Part shown: in pieces, positions 12,997-25,311 of the stretch
Layout: each line of letters begins with the position of its first letter
Numbering within the stretch: position 1 is the first letter of the stretch
DNA from: Verticillium longisporum
Taxonomy: Eukaryota > Ascomycota > Sordariomycetes > Glomerellales > Plectosphaerellaceae
NCBI GenBank assembly: GCA_019188255.1
Contig: JAETXT010000005.1
Coordinates: 5,952,001-6,016,000, forward strand
Direction: 5' to 3'
DNA: 64,000 nt
Notes under the pieces: model-generated
What the model saw: the letters and a program-made list of their open reading frames with translations, nothing else
What the model was told of the DNA's origin: nothing
Databases searched by the model: none
Program-made: the position numbers and the translations under genes

Positions 12997-14371
12997 TGGA
13001 GGCGGGTCAATACGAAGCGAGCAAATCGATGTCGTGATGCATGCCGCGTGCCGAGTGCCGGATGGCACTTTACGGCAGTCACCAGCGCCATGCGACGCAT
13101 ACAGTACATGAGTACATGGCTTGGCTTGGGAGCTTTGCAGTCTACCAGGTTACCTCGACAATTCATTCCAATGTATTTTGCCCTAGACTAGGTAACTGTT
13201 TCTATGTGCAGGTCCAGAAGCAGGCTCGAAATGGGATTTTTGGAGAGAAGATGACAACTTTCCGGGATTGTTTGATGTAGATGAGAACGGATAGGACGGC
13301 TTCTCTCAGATGATAGCTCACCATCCAGACCGCCAAAGTGACAAGCAAATGTACTGCACAGGCGCCAGGCCCGGGTACAAGGGCAAGGATTGAACGCGTG
13401 AACTAAGGTGTGCTTGTGGCTTTTTAAGCATAGCGTGGGCATCTTGGGGATTCCGATGTGGCTGGTAGCGGTTTACCCCTTTACATCGCCAGGGATCGGC
13501 CGTCCCCGCTCTCACTATCACTATGCATCCCCGCTGTCCTCGCGCGTGTCCCACACCCTGTTCCCATTTCGGTCATCCCTTCGCAATCTGTCATGAATCT
13601 CCAAGCCTTGTGCTATCTCACCATACCCTGTGGCCCATAGATCATTTGAAGTGGCAAAGGAGTCCATAGCTGAATCTTCAGAGCGTCATTCTGGGTGCAG
13701 ATGGCCAGTGAGCGAAGCATGCCACCATCAGTATCGCCGTCGACGTCAGAATGCATGCAGTGCAATGCCCAGACCTAGTGGCACATGGCAACGCCAGCAA
13801 CGCATGACATCCTGGGGTAAAATCCCCGCTCCATGCTTGCTCCGAAGACAAGTTTGGGAATATTGCTGCCACCTGCACAATGGACGAGCTCCTCGGGATA
13901 TCTCCAGTCGAGCATGCGCTTGAGCTTGCGTCACCTGCATCTAACTTCCTCATTGCAAACTTACCATCATGCCAGTTCTCAGACAGTATACTGCCTGGAA
14001 TCCACTCACTCTCTGCTCACGAGGCCGCGCCACACATGAGACGAGCAGCGGGACCCCTTGCTCCGACCCAGCGGGTCGCCCGTCCCTGAATCTCGGGGCA
14101 AATCCCCAGACACCTTGGCCGTCCACCAGCTTCCGCCAATCACTTTACACCCCCATCCACAACAGGTCACACTCGCAGTTGCCCCAGTTGTGACCCTGTC
14201 GTCGTTCGTCCCATATGAACTGGTCGATGCTCTCGCGTTATAACTACCGGGCGTGCCGTGCCGTTTCCAACAATCCACAATCCACCAGGTTCTCCGTTGA
14301 TCAGTTCACTTCACTTCTTCCCTCTCTTCAAAATTACAAGGGCTCGCCAAATCGAGTTCCTTACGATCATT
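12997..14371. other. Intergenic, upstream of the rhamnogalacturonan lyase
   Basis: 1375 bp with scattered short ORFs of no recognisable content. The last 150 bases before ATG 14372 are pyrimidine-rich (TTCACTTCTTCCCTCTC near 14311), usual for a fungal 5' leader. Confidence 0.4.
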
Positions 14372-16028
14372 ATGGCACCCTCGCTCGTCCAGCTGTCCCT
14401 TCTGACGGCCGTCTCCTTCGCCTCCTCTGCTCTTGCTGCCTTCGGGTATACGACATCGGGCAATAACTATGTTGTAGACACCGGCTCGTCCAACACCCTC
14501 GTCTTCTCCGTATCCCGCTCCAGCTGTGACATCAACTCCATCAAGTTTCGCGGCAACGAGCTCCAATATGCTTCTCAGGGCACCCATATCAGTTCCGGCC
14601 TCGGCACTGCTACTGTCACCGCTACTCAGACATCAGGCGTCATCACCATCACATGTTCCACCTCGACCCTCACCCACTACCTCGTCGCCAAGGAGGGTGA
14701 CAGCCTGATTTACATGGCCACCCACATCACCGCTCAGCCTGAAATTGGCGAGCTACGCTACATTGCCCGCCTCAAAAACGATATTCTTCCTCTCGAATAT
14801 CCGTACGGCACCGCCTCCACCACTGGTGGCTCCACCTCCACTGTGGAGGGCTCTGATGTCTTCGTCGTCAACGGTCAGACCCGCTCCAAGTTCTACTCGT
14901 CCGACCGCTACATCGACCGCGGCGTCCACTGCGTCCACGGCACGTCCCCTGAGGAGATCCATGCCTGTATGATCATTCCGCAAACTGAAACCTCCTCCGG
15001 CGGACCCTTCCATCGTGACATCGAAACCAATAACAATGGTCCCTTTACGGCGTTGTACAACTACATGAACAGCGGTCACGTTCAGACCGAAGACTACCGC
15101 GTGGGTCTGCATGGCCCCTATGCTCTGAGCTTCTCTCGCTCCGGTATCCCCAATACTGGCGATGTGGACTTCACTTTCATGTCGAGCCTTGGCCTTCGCG
15201 ACTACGTTGCTGCAGGTGGCCGTGGTCGCGTTTCTGGCCGTGCCACTGGCGTTCCCAGCAGTTTCAGCCCTGTGGTTCACTGGTACAACAAGGATGCCCA
15301 GTACTGGACCACCGCCGGCTCCAACGGCGCCTTTACCTCGCCGGCTATGAAGCCCGGCACTTACACCCAGGTCCTCTACCAGACAGAGTACAGGGCCGCC
15401 GAAACCTCCGTCACTGTCGCCGCCGGCAGCACCACTACTCGTGATATTGCTAGCACAGTTCAGGTCCCAAGCAACTCGCTCTTCAAGATTGGCGAGTTTG
15501 ACGGCCAGCCCACCGGCTTTCGCAACGCAGACAAGTTCCTCCGCATGCACCCCTCAGACAGCCGCATGAGCAGCTGGACCAACTCGTACACCGTTGGCTC
15601 CTCCGCGCTGAGCGACTTTCCCATGGCTATTTTCAAATCGGTGAACAACGGCGTTGTGATCAACTTCAACCTCGCCTCCGCTCCAGGTGCTGCAACCTTC
15701 CGCATCAGCACTACCCTGTCCTTCGCCGGCGCACGCCCTGCTGTTCAGGTTAACACCTGGACCGCCGCCACACCCGCCGCGCCGCGTAACCTCAACTCCC
15801 GTGGCGTGACTCGCGGCGCCTACCGGGGCTTGGGCGAGCAATATGACATTGCTATCCCGTCTGGCCAACTCAAGGCCGGGGCCAATACCATCACCATCAG
15901 TGTGGCTTCTGGCAGCAGTGGCGACACGTTCCTGAGTCCCAACTTTGTGAGTGTCCCTGACGGCAGGTATTGATCGGCGCTAACTTGAAGTTCAGATTGT
16001 GGATGCTCTTGAGCTTTTCACGTCTTAG
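14372..16028 (+). CDS. Secreted rhamnogalacturonan lyase (PL4-type)
   Basis: Cleaves the rhamnogalacturonan I backbone of pectin by beta-elimination. I start at 14372, where [20 protein letters not shown] forms a clean signal peptide (cleavage near ALAA-FGY); the longer upstream frame adds non-signal sequence. The body is family-like: [17 protein letters not shown] at the mature N-terminus, [16 protein letters not shown] in the middle, [18 protein letters not shown] opening the C-terminal beta-sandwich region. A last 49-nt intron (15947..15995, branch GCTAAC) restores the conserved end [12 protein letters not shown] followed by TS; without splicing the protein would end ten codons later in unrelated residues. 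535 aa, intact. Suggests a saprotrophic or plant-associated lifestyle. Confidence 0.93.
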
Positions 16029-17991
16029 GATAGTTGCGAGAGGGGTTGAGCATTTGAAGTCTTCTGGTATACATATTTGGCCATCGTCTGGCCCATCGTA
16101 CATGATCGTTACATACATAGTGGTTATTATATTGTCCCTGTGGGACCGTTCCGTCACTTGCGCTCGGCGCGTCCGCATTGTTATATATTCGTTTTCGTGG
16201 CTGTTTCTCAGCTATCACTTGAGGACCGTAGACCTGTATCGCTCTCTGACCCTTGCGCTTCGTGGCATAACAGGTCATCAAGCTCCCTCTGTAGCGCATC
16301 TGGCGTTCGTGAGACTGCGGCCGTCGTTCTCGGCTTGGCATAGGGCGACCAAGGCTCAGTGGACATCATGTAGCGATCTACGCTGTAAGAAAGGCTCGGT
16401 CCGGCACTGATGGAGTGTCTTTCGTCAGAATAGCTGACTCAGCGATGTGATATGCTACATACCTTGATGTTGCTGGCTCTTGCGTTCCGCTGCTTGATGT
16501 TCGAGGATACGACATTGTGCAAAGACGACGCGAAAACTCTCAGGCTTCGTTTGTTTGCGGGACGATTATGCGGTGGGAGCAGTAGGCTGGTTAACTCAGA
16601 TCACTTGAACAATATAAAATAGCCAGCAATACCGATTATATGCTACTGCCCGAGAGAGCGCCTGGGACTACACCAGTGGCTTCATAGCCGTGACAACCGC
16701 GATTGCAAGCATCGCCGGACTACGTTCACGTCTCGAAAATCGTCTGTTAATTTCCAAGCGGCACGCACTGAATCTTCCTGCTGCAAGATATCTCTTGCTG
16801 GACCGTTGTCACCATGGACCAATAGACAAGCTCAATTGTGTCTTTCGACTTGGCGTTCAGGTACCCGAATCGTGGTGCACCTTAGCGTCAAAACATCCTG
16901 GTCACCACGCCTGATACATCCATTTCGAGAGAGGCTCCAACTGCTTACCTGGCATCGAGCGGGTTTGCTTGACGTTTTTGCAGCTCCTCTTCCATATTTG
17001 GTGACCGAGACATCTGGCAGGGCTGGGGTAGGCTCAGAAAATGAAACGCCATCGTTCGAAACAGATCAGCGCTCACCAGGGTGCGTGCAGGGATGCTGGC
17101 TAGAAAAGGCCAGGTACCATCCTCCCGTGCCTTGGGCACTCGACAGAGGCGAGAGCTGAGCCAGGCTGATGTCCTGGGCGCGTTGTCATCGTGATAGCCA
17201 GCCCGTCGATATTCTTGGTTCCTCTACCGAAATAGGAATCATCGGGGCATGGCGGGGTTACAGTAGGTGTTTGCTCTGCGGACAAACAAAGCCGTCATTT
17301 AGGTTTTACGGGGTTTGGAGCGTGTCCTGCTGGGGGGTCCGGTATCTCCAGTTCGATTTGCTCCCGCCAGATCGTCACCACCACGCCTAAATTGGTGGCA
17401 TCTATCATCTTAGAGGGCATACTTGACTCTTATCACCTTCCTCAGTGTTGCAAGTGTGAGAGACGGCTACCCAAGACACCTACCATGAGCCAATGATCGC
17501 TCGAGGAGAAGTAAATGACATGCAGGAGGTGCCTCCAACATGAAGAGGCAGCCTGCGATTCAGCTTGACCGTTGGCAGGTGAGGATACCTGGTGCACGGC
17601 CAATGGAGACATGACGTTGCCCCAACTGGCTGCGTGGTCGCCGTCATGGGCCAATCCAGTGTCGCGCAACCTCCCCCCTGCGTCGGCTGCGCCGCAGTCC
17701 TCGTTGGCTGTCGATCCCGTCTTTGGGGGCCAAGTCGTAAGCAATCGGGGACTCGCACCGGACAGACCGCAAAGGCGTCGTCGGTTCGCAAGAGAATCTC
17801 GAGAAAGCATGGTCTCTCTTTGACATGTTTCTTCTCTCCTTGTTCGATTCCGCCGCTGGCGCATGATACTCGATATTGGCTTTCAATTGAGTTAAGGCAT
17901 TAGTTCAATAACAGCAAACTACAGCAAGACGACGTGTCGCGCAAACAGAACGACGCAACGAGATCACTGCCTGGAATCTCAGTGTTGCGCC
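16029..17991. other. Intergenic, RGL to C2H2 gene
   Basis: About 2 kb without a supportable gene. Both strands carry short ORFs (up to 140 codons) with no domain, splice logic or composition bias to recommend them. Confidence 0.4.
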
Positions 17992-20221
17992 ATGGCAGAC
18001 TCACCATTGCACACAGAAGGCGTCGAGTCAACGTGGTCAACGCCGATGCCCATCCGCCACCGCGAGACGCGTCATCTCAAGACTTCCTCATCTGTATCTT
18101 CATCTTCTGCCACCTTCCCTCACATCACCGAGGTACTACAATGGACGTCGCTCGACAACCCAGCCCCGCACCCGTCCTCAAAATGCCCCGAGGGCTTGAA
18201 CCTCTCGTCAGCAGCTTTCAAGGCGTATCGTGACCGTTCACCAACGTCGTCGACTATGAGCTCGGCTGTCATGCCTGACTCGGCCACGACATATTCGATG
18301 CCCATGTCGCCGACCCTTTCGACATTCACTCGGGCCACGACGCCAGATATCGAGGTCCCCAGCAGGGAGACGCTGCGGGGTCATCCCATTAGACACTGGA
18401 ATCGCCAGTCATATGATTCATCTTCATCCACGTTTGTTGATTCAGTGCCCGACGAAGATCGGATGAAGGACCACCTAGACAGCCAGAGATCAATGAGATA
18501 CCAGAGGTTGATGCCATTCGTGCAGCCGGCACTCCAAGGTAGGCAGCTTGGCAACACCCTAGACCTGGGATGTGAGCCCATGCTAACCTCACTCTAGACC
18601 AGCAGCCGACCAAACCGACAGCGATGGGCCTCCGCCGCTCAAGGAGAGGATGAGTTTCGACGTGGGGATCGACAGGCTCTCCACAGGCTGGGACGCCGAT
18701 CCCGCAGACAGCTCAGACGAGGAGGTTGAGGGCGTGCTCAACTATGTCCTCCAAGCTGCGTATGGTGTCGATCTAGATGAGATTGGCGCCCCTCAGAATT
18801 TGCTCCGCCGCTTCACGTCCCGCTTCATTCAAGACGTTGGCCGCATCGCCTTCAGCGGTCCGCCAACCACGCAGCTCACGCACACGACATCGACTTCATC
18901 TCGATCAACCGTGCTCATTGCACGAGCTCCAACGCGAACCTCCCAAATTGGAAAGCGGAAGAAAGGCGGCCCCAGTCGTGACGGAACAGAAGATGACGAG
19001 GATATCAGCGAGGATGACGCCGACGGCGGTGCTCCGTTCAAACGCGCTCGACAGATCGTCAAGGAACCCGAAGAGAACCTCCGCCTGAGCTGCCCCTTTC
19101 GCAAGCGCAACCCTGCACGGTTCAACGTGCGTGAGCATCACTCTTGCGCCATGACGTATTTCCCGAAATTTGCCGAGCTGCGACAGCACATCGTGAAGCA
19201 ACACAAGCGGGTGGATCCGTCCGCCTTTGTCTGTGACCGGTGCAACCGCGACTTTGCAGCAAGGAAGGATCTCAGGGACCACCAGAGACTGCCGAGGGAG
19301 CTCATGTGCGACATTGCTGATCACGACCCCGAATGTGGCATTGATGGTCCAACGGCTGCCAAGCTGCTGAGCCGGAAGCGGGCGGGCGGGACATCGGCGG
19401 AAGTGCAGTGGATGGAAATCTGGAACCTCGTATTTCCAGATGACGGTGATCACGAAGTGGTAAACTGGGGTAGGTTTTCTTTCTGCTCGATCGCCATGCT
19501 GGCTGCTAACTCGCATGTAGACTTCTGTCCTGTCATTGAACACTTTGAGGTGACCGGGCGCTTCCTTGCAAGCTTGAAGGCGCTCGAGGGAAGCTTACGC
19601 AACAAGGGACTCAACGAACAGGCGCTTGAGACGATAGGCAATGTGTATCGCAACCAGTTCATCCAGGTTGTGGAGCAGTGTGTGAATGAAGCGAGAACAA
19701 AGCCGTACTCGAACAGAAGCAACCGCAAGAGCGAGATCAACGCTGCCATGCCAGGGCCGCCATCACGACGCGGGCCCAGGCCGGACTCGGGGGTGGATGT
19801 CGACGAAGGGTCATCTGAGGACAGTCTCTCGATCGCGCTTCTGGGGTCAAGTTTTGGCATGGACGATGGGTTGGGCCGGTGCTCATCAACAGGGACGGAG
19901 ATTCGGTCGAGCAATGGCGCTGGCGGGCGCATGTTGATGCCCGTGATGGAGCAGGTCCCGGGAGATGGCGGCGAGTACGGGCTCAATCCGAGTGGGATGC
20001 CGGGCGGGCTCTACGGAGACTTTGCGTCCGGCATGACGGAGGATGTCATGACGGGGTCTTGGGCATACGGGGTACCGCAAACGAATCTCGCAACGGGGCT
20101 AACTGAGATCCTGCCAGGGTCGGGGCCAGGTCCGGGGCCGAGCCCTTATGCCGGATGGGATATGGCGTTGCCCTCGAATCAGACAGGTCAGTTCGATTTC
20201 CCAGGGTACAGCTCACGGTGA
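17992..20221 (+). CDS. C2H2-type zinc-finger protein, function unknown
   Basis: Fungal protein with a C2H2-like pair at about residues 345-400: SCPFRKRNPARF with AELRQHIVKQHKR, then FVCDRCNRDFAARKDLRDHQ. Exons 17992..18538, 18603..19469, 19521..20221 (704 aa). The first acceptor is uncertain by one codon (18603 or 18606). The second intron (51 nt, GTAGGT...TGTAG, perfect GCTAAC branch) is a multiple of three without a stop, so naive ORF callers read through it. The N-terminal part is Ser/Thr-rich and low-complexity; an acidic patch (TEDDEDISEDDADGG) and basic KRKK suggest a nuclear protein. C-terminus is glycine-rich. I recognise the fold class, not the function. Confidence 0.8.
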
Positions 20222-20789
20222 ATATAGATGAGAAACAAGCTGTATAATATATGTACAATAGTTAGAGAGTCCTGGATGAGATGCACGAGAAATGTTGAGC
20301 CCACGAGCTCCATGCGTAAAGTTGGCCACGGCCTGGTGCCACGAAACCCCTACCCCGTGAGCACCTGAATAGAGATCGAAAAGTAAGCTCCGTAGGCAGC
20401 GCATTCGAACATGCCGATAACCCGATTATGGCGGGGTCGTAGACCATGTCTTAAGCCTGCGCGGAGGATTGCCAAGTAAACAGATGAACGAAGGGTGTTT
20501 GCAGGATGCAGAAATTGTCAGTGCACCAGGCGGCCGAGTGTGCGGTGCTCTCGCCTGGGCATCCACCACTCACCCCCCACCTTTGCCACAACGACCGCTC
20601 GGAGAACAAACCCCCAGCCTGTCGACTTCACCAACAACCATCCCCCGAGCCACCACACTTTCTGGTGCACTGAGAACAAGGCTCGCTTCAACGATGAAGC
20701 CATAGCATCTCGGTCTTTTCCCCTCCCCCCTCTTCCCAAAGGCTCCTTTGATCGGAGGCCGGAAGCTGTACGCTCGATTGGTCTGCTCC
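20222..20789. other. Intergenic, upstream of MFS transporter
   Basis: 568 bp, no gene supported. Presumed 3' end of the C2H2 gene plus the promoter of the transporter; the 150 bases before ATG 20790 are C-rich. Confidence 0.4.
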
Positions 20790-22874
20790 ATGGCCAACTT
20801 CAAGAGCCCCGCGGCACCGGCCGTACGGAGGTTATACTTTTTGTGCTTCTTCTTCGGCATTGGCGCTTCAGTATGGGGGTAAGACGATATGCCCTACATA
20901 TATATCCTATTGTCTCTTGCGACGTTCATGATGCTGCAGACGTCGCGCGGAGGGGCAGTCGAGTGAGGCATTTCGCTTGACGAGACCTCAGTAATCGGGT
21001 GCATCGATGCCCAGAACCATGCTGACAGATATGTAGTTACCACATTGGTGTATTGTCCTCTATTCTCGTCCATCCTGGCTGGCAGGAGATGCTCAACCAT
21101 CCCCAGGCTGGCACCAAGGGCATCATCACTGGTATCTATTACCTTGGTACTTTCATAAGCTACATCTTCGTCTCGCATCCCCTCAGCGACTGGCTCGGTC
21201 GTCGATACGCAGCTCTTTCTGGCGTCGGCATTCTCATACTCGGCACAGCACTCCAGGCGACCAGCAACGGTGGATCAGCCCTCGTGACCATGATTCTCGG
21301 GCGAATGGTATCGGGTGTTGGCGTAGCTATCGTTTCGACGTCGGTGCCGCTCTATCAAACGTAGGTGAAGCCAATGAAGTGTCATGATGCTGAATTGCTG
21401 ACTTCAAAAGTGAGGTTTCACCTGCAAAGCAGAGGGGTCATTTCGTGACGATGAATCACGTCGGCTTCATCGCCGGCCTCGCCACCGGTCTCTGGTAAGT
21501 TTGCGGATGCATGTTGTGCAACTCGGAGGAAAGGAACCGCGATTAACCTGTACACCAGGGTCGGCTATTTCATGACGTACTGGACCTCAGCCAGCGGTCA
21601 CTACTACGGCTGGCGCCTATCCATCTGCCTCGAACTCGTGCCCGCCCTGACGTTCGCTGCCGGGCTGCCATGGATCCCCGAAACGTAAGCCGCGAGCCCC
21701 TTTGCGCGCACATGTACACAGCTAATGTCTGGCCAGCCCCCGTTGGCTCGTGGACAACGGCCATCTCGAACGTGCCAAGTCGACTCTCCGTTGGCTTCGC
21801 GAGGGCATGGCGCCCGATGCTGAAGTGGACGCCGAGTTTGCCGCCATCACAAGAAACGTGGACGCCTACTACCCTACCCACACGTCCTGGCTTGCTCTCT
21901 TCCGCGAGCCAGCCCTTTTCGCCCGGTTGTGGCGCGCCGCAGCCCTGCAGTTCATGGCTACTCTGTGCGGCGCCACGGCGATGAAGTACTATCTTCCCAC
22001 GCTGCTCAAGGCGCTTGGACTCGAGACGAGGGTGGCCCTGATGGCTGGTGCCGCGGAGATGACCATCAAGATTGGTTTCACGGTACTGGAGATGTTTCTC
22101 ATCGACCGTTTTGGCAGGCGAATGTGTCTCGTGGCGGGCTGTGCTGTGATGGCCGTGGCTATGATGGTGACTGCTTGCACAATGGGCCTGCACGGAAATG
22201 GTTCTGCCGGCTAACAAAACGGCAGATCAACGGCGCCCTGCCGATCGCGTATCCGGACAACTCGAGCAAGGCGGCAGATGTCATCTGTATCATTTTCATC
22301 TTCGTCTACGCCCTGGGTTACAGCCTAGGCTTCGGCCCGGCGTCATGGGTATACAATACCGAGGTAGGTTGTTTCCAAACGGCTTTTGGTCAGGCCAAGC
22401 TGCTGACGCCGGTAGATCTTCCCCACGTCGGTGCGGGCGCGGGGGCTTAATTTCGCGGCATCGGGTGGCTCGGTCGGCTCCATTATTGTGTCGCATGTAT
22501 GGCCTGTTAGCCGGGCAGCATTGGGCAGCAAGGTTTACTTCATCTTCATGGTGGTCAATGTGCTGTGCATTCCGGTATAACGTTGAGCAACGCTTTTAGT
22601 CTCGAGGGCCAGCTAACGTTTCCAGATCATCCTCATCTTCTACCCGGAGACAAAACGCATCGCTCTAGAGGACATGGATGCGCTTTTCGGTAAGGTTGAG
22701 ACGGCGCAGGGGTTGACGGCGGCCACCAAGGGCCGGAGGATACGGAACGGCTGCTGGCGCCACAGTCACCAGGTGACGCGGAGGAGCCTTATCATGACGC
22801 ATCCACGAGGGTGTGATCTAGCACGCTGCAGTAGACAAATCATGATGCAATGCGATGTGTCCATAATCAAGTAG
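20790..22874 (+). CDS. MFS sugar transporter (sugar porter family), eight exons
   Basis: Membrane proton/sugar symporter of the sugar-porter type. Exons 20790..20878, 21037..21360, 21411..21494, 21559..21684, 21737..22166, 22226..22363, 22416..22574 and 22626..22874 join in phase to 532 aa with no lesion. Family motifs appear in order: VWGYHIGVLSSILVHP (TM1), DWLGRRYAALSG, GRMVSGVGVA, PAKQRGHF, IPETPRWLVDNG, LIDRFGRR, YALGYSLGFGPASWVYNTE, IFPTSVRARG, and the terminal FYPETK-x-ALEDMDALFG. The first intron is 158 nt, unusually long for this locus. Intron 22167..22225 removes 59 nt that otherwise end in a stop. The last 60 residues are Cys/Arg-rich and unlike the family. Substrate cannot be told; several lactose/hexose-type fungal porters share these motifs. 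Confidence 0.92.
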
Positions 22875-25311
22875 AGCCCACCCGCGATGCTGGGTTGGAG
22901 GCTCCGATACAGGTTCATTTGGGCGGCAGGTGCAAGAGTCACGCAATGAACCACATGTGCTTTTTTTTTCTGGTTGCCTGTGTCGCCATCTCAGACCTGG
23001 CGTCCCTTATCTATGCTCGCCATGTTAACAAATCTGGGTGGCTGTCTGAGACTCCAAGACATGTGAGCAGTGCTGAAGGGGGGAAAGGGTCGTCACGCGG
23101 CATTATGCAGGCGCGCCAGACGTCCCGTCCGCGTTGAGACATGCACAGGGGAGCGAACCAGGCACATCTCAGACTTCGGCAGCTCAAGGGAGCTTGGACC
23201 TGGTGACACATTTCGGAGCATGATAGGGGGTTCCGACCTGAAGCTGTGCAATTGATGCGGCAGACGATGTCAACGTTGAACTGCGATTGATGATCGCATT
23301 GTGTACAATCATCTTGACACACACGAGGGACGGAGGTGGACGGAGCTTGTCGACAGTTACCGGGAAGTTCCATGCTTACTCTTGGAATCGGATGAGTTGG
23401 CGCATGCGCCGATCTTAGCAACTTGGGTTGGCAGAAATAAGAGCAAAGGGCATACCTTGTCTATTTATGAGTACGCAGTGTAGGTCGCAAGGTACCTAGA
23501 CATGACCGTCACATCGGTTGTGATGCCTAAACCAGCCAGAGTCTGATTCACTCCCAAGTGCGATAAGCTGTACCCGCGTGAGCGATAAGCCTCACGACAA
23601 AACTGATTAGGAGGGAAGGCGGGGAGGGGGGGTAGTTGCTTGGTGCAAGAGGTGACGACAGGATGAAGCAGGCAAGGGCCACGGCGGCACCGGACAGGGT
23701 GAATGAGGGGGAAGCAGCACCCAGGACGAGGGGAGGATCGTCCAGGCTGGGGTGCGCACACGCTGCTAGTGCCTTTTGGGCAGGTTTCTGGCAGTCTCGC
23801 CTGGGGGGATTTGCGGGTTTCTCCACTGTGCCGCGCCAGCTCTTTCTTTGCTGGCCCATCAGACTGGTGGTTCCCAAGTCATCAGATGACGCCTAAGTGG
23901 TGGAACTGAGGGTCGAGACCCGTCTTGACTCGGCCGTGAGCAGCCAAGCCCACTGCACCTTGTTGTACCTGCCTCTCTGTGTCTGGCTCCAGTGCCTGCC
24001 CAGCCAGCTGGCCTCGCGCTCTGCCAGCACCCTACCTTGGGTACCTAGGTACCTTACCTCAACAGAGGCACCCCGTGCCGACTCCGCTGTACTAGGTACC
24101 GCCTGTCATCGCCGTCGCGCCATCGCCATCGCCTCATCATTCAGCAAAGGAAAAGAAACATGATCGTCTGTCAAGGTGGATGACCGAAAAGCCTCCTACA
24201 ATTTGCTTTTCTCAGTATCGCTGCAGCTGGACTAGCTGGTTGTTTGTGGATGGGACTGCCTTCTTCTCAACACTCACGTCAATAATTAACCCAGCCTTAC
24301 GGTACCTTACGGCTGCTTTCGGCATCTTGCCTCGCGGGCCTGCACTTCAGCTATTCGCGCTCGCCAGCAGCTGCTCGCTCAACAAGCCACGCTCCGCGCA
24401 CATCGACTCGCCCAGCCAGCACACAACCCACAGTCAGCCGTCCCGTCTTGTCTTGTTCCACTCAATCCAACACCACCACGCTGCCAGCTGCCATTCTATC
24501 TGCACCACCATCCATCAAGCTTCTAGCCCAGCCACCCCATCGACCTCTGAGGCCCACTACAGCGCAGCACCCAGCAGTGCCCCCCAGAGTCGACCGGCGG
24601 TAACCCAACGGCAGCAGACCCGAACAGACCGCAGCGCATCCACACGACAAAGCACGGCCCTATCACCTTCTGATCCCCCCTCCCCTCCCCTCCCCTGCCT
24701 CCTCGCGGCCCTGCTGCCAGGTTCCTTGCTGCATTGACGACATCCTTTTGTCCCTCTCCCCCTATCAACAATTCTAGCCCACATCGTTTTCACTGTCTGG
24801 CCTTGTCCGATCGAGCCTACTGCAGAGCCGCCTCGTACTCTTCACCTCCCTCTCACGCTCCGAAAATCTCTCCTCGCCAACAACGACTCGTCCCAGAAAG
24901 CTTGACGATCGATCGTCCCCTCCGACACCGCAGTCCAACATACCCGGATCACTCCCGGTCCTCTGAACCCCCCCTCTCCCAGCCTTAGCCAGCGCCCTCG
25001 TCGCCATGCCCGCCTGGTAACGCCTCGCGCCATGCACACTTGACCTGCCACCAGCAAGCCTCACAACCTCGCCTTGATTTGCCCCGGCTTTTCGAACCCG
25101 CGTGGCACTTTCTGCGCAGAGCGCGCCGTCTTTTTATCGCACGCACACAGCACCGCACGCCGCTCCTCCCGGACACGAGCGCCGACAAACTTACCACGGC
25201 TTTCGCCTGCGGCCAGCACTTCTGGGCCCCCTACGGCGTAAACACGTCGAGACCATACCCTGTCACCAAGCCTTTCGAAATAGTCCCCCTTTCCCCCTCT
25301 CCCACGACACT
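22875..25311. promoter_or_regulatory. Long upstream region / probable leader of the Sip5 gene
   Basis: 2.4 kb without a supportable gene. From about 24160 to ATG 25312 the + strand is strongly C/T-rich, typical of fungal promoters and long 5' leaders. Copies of a TACCTAGGTA-like palindrome occur at 24041-24053 (GTACCTAGGTACC) and, in part, at 23490-23498, 24092-24100 and 24300-24308. Such palindromes are common in filamentous ascomycete promoters; binding factor unknown to me. A 185-codon ORF at 24180 is Ser/Pro/His low complexity and looks like translated leader. Confidence 0.45.

Noticed and set aside
23900..23935. Possible tRNA-like B box (GGTCGAGACCC)
   Set aside because: No matching acceptor stem, anticodon arm or A box could be drawn around it.
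24180..24737. 185-codon ORF upstream of Sip5
   Set aside because: Ser/Pro/His low complexity in a CT-rich leader; no second frame or intron support.
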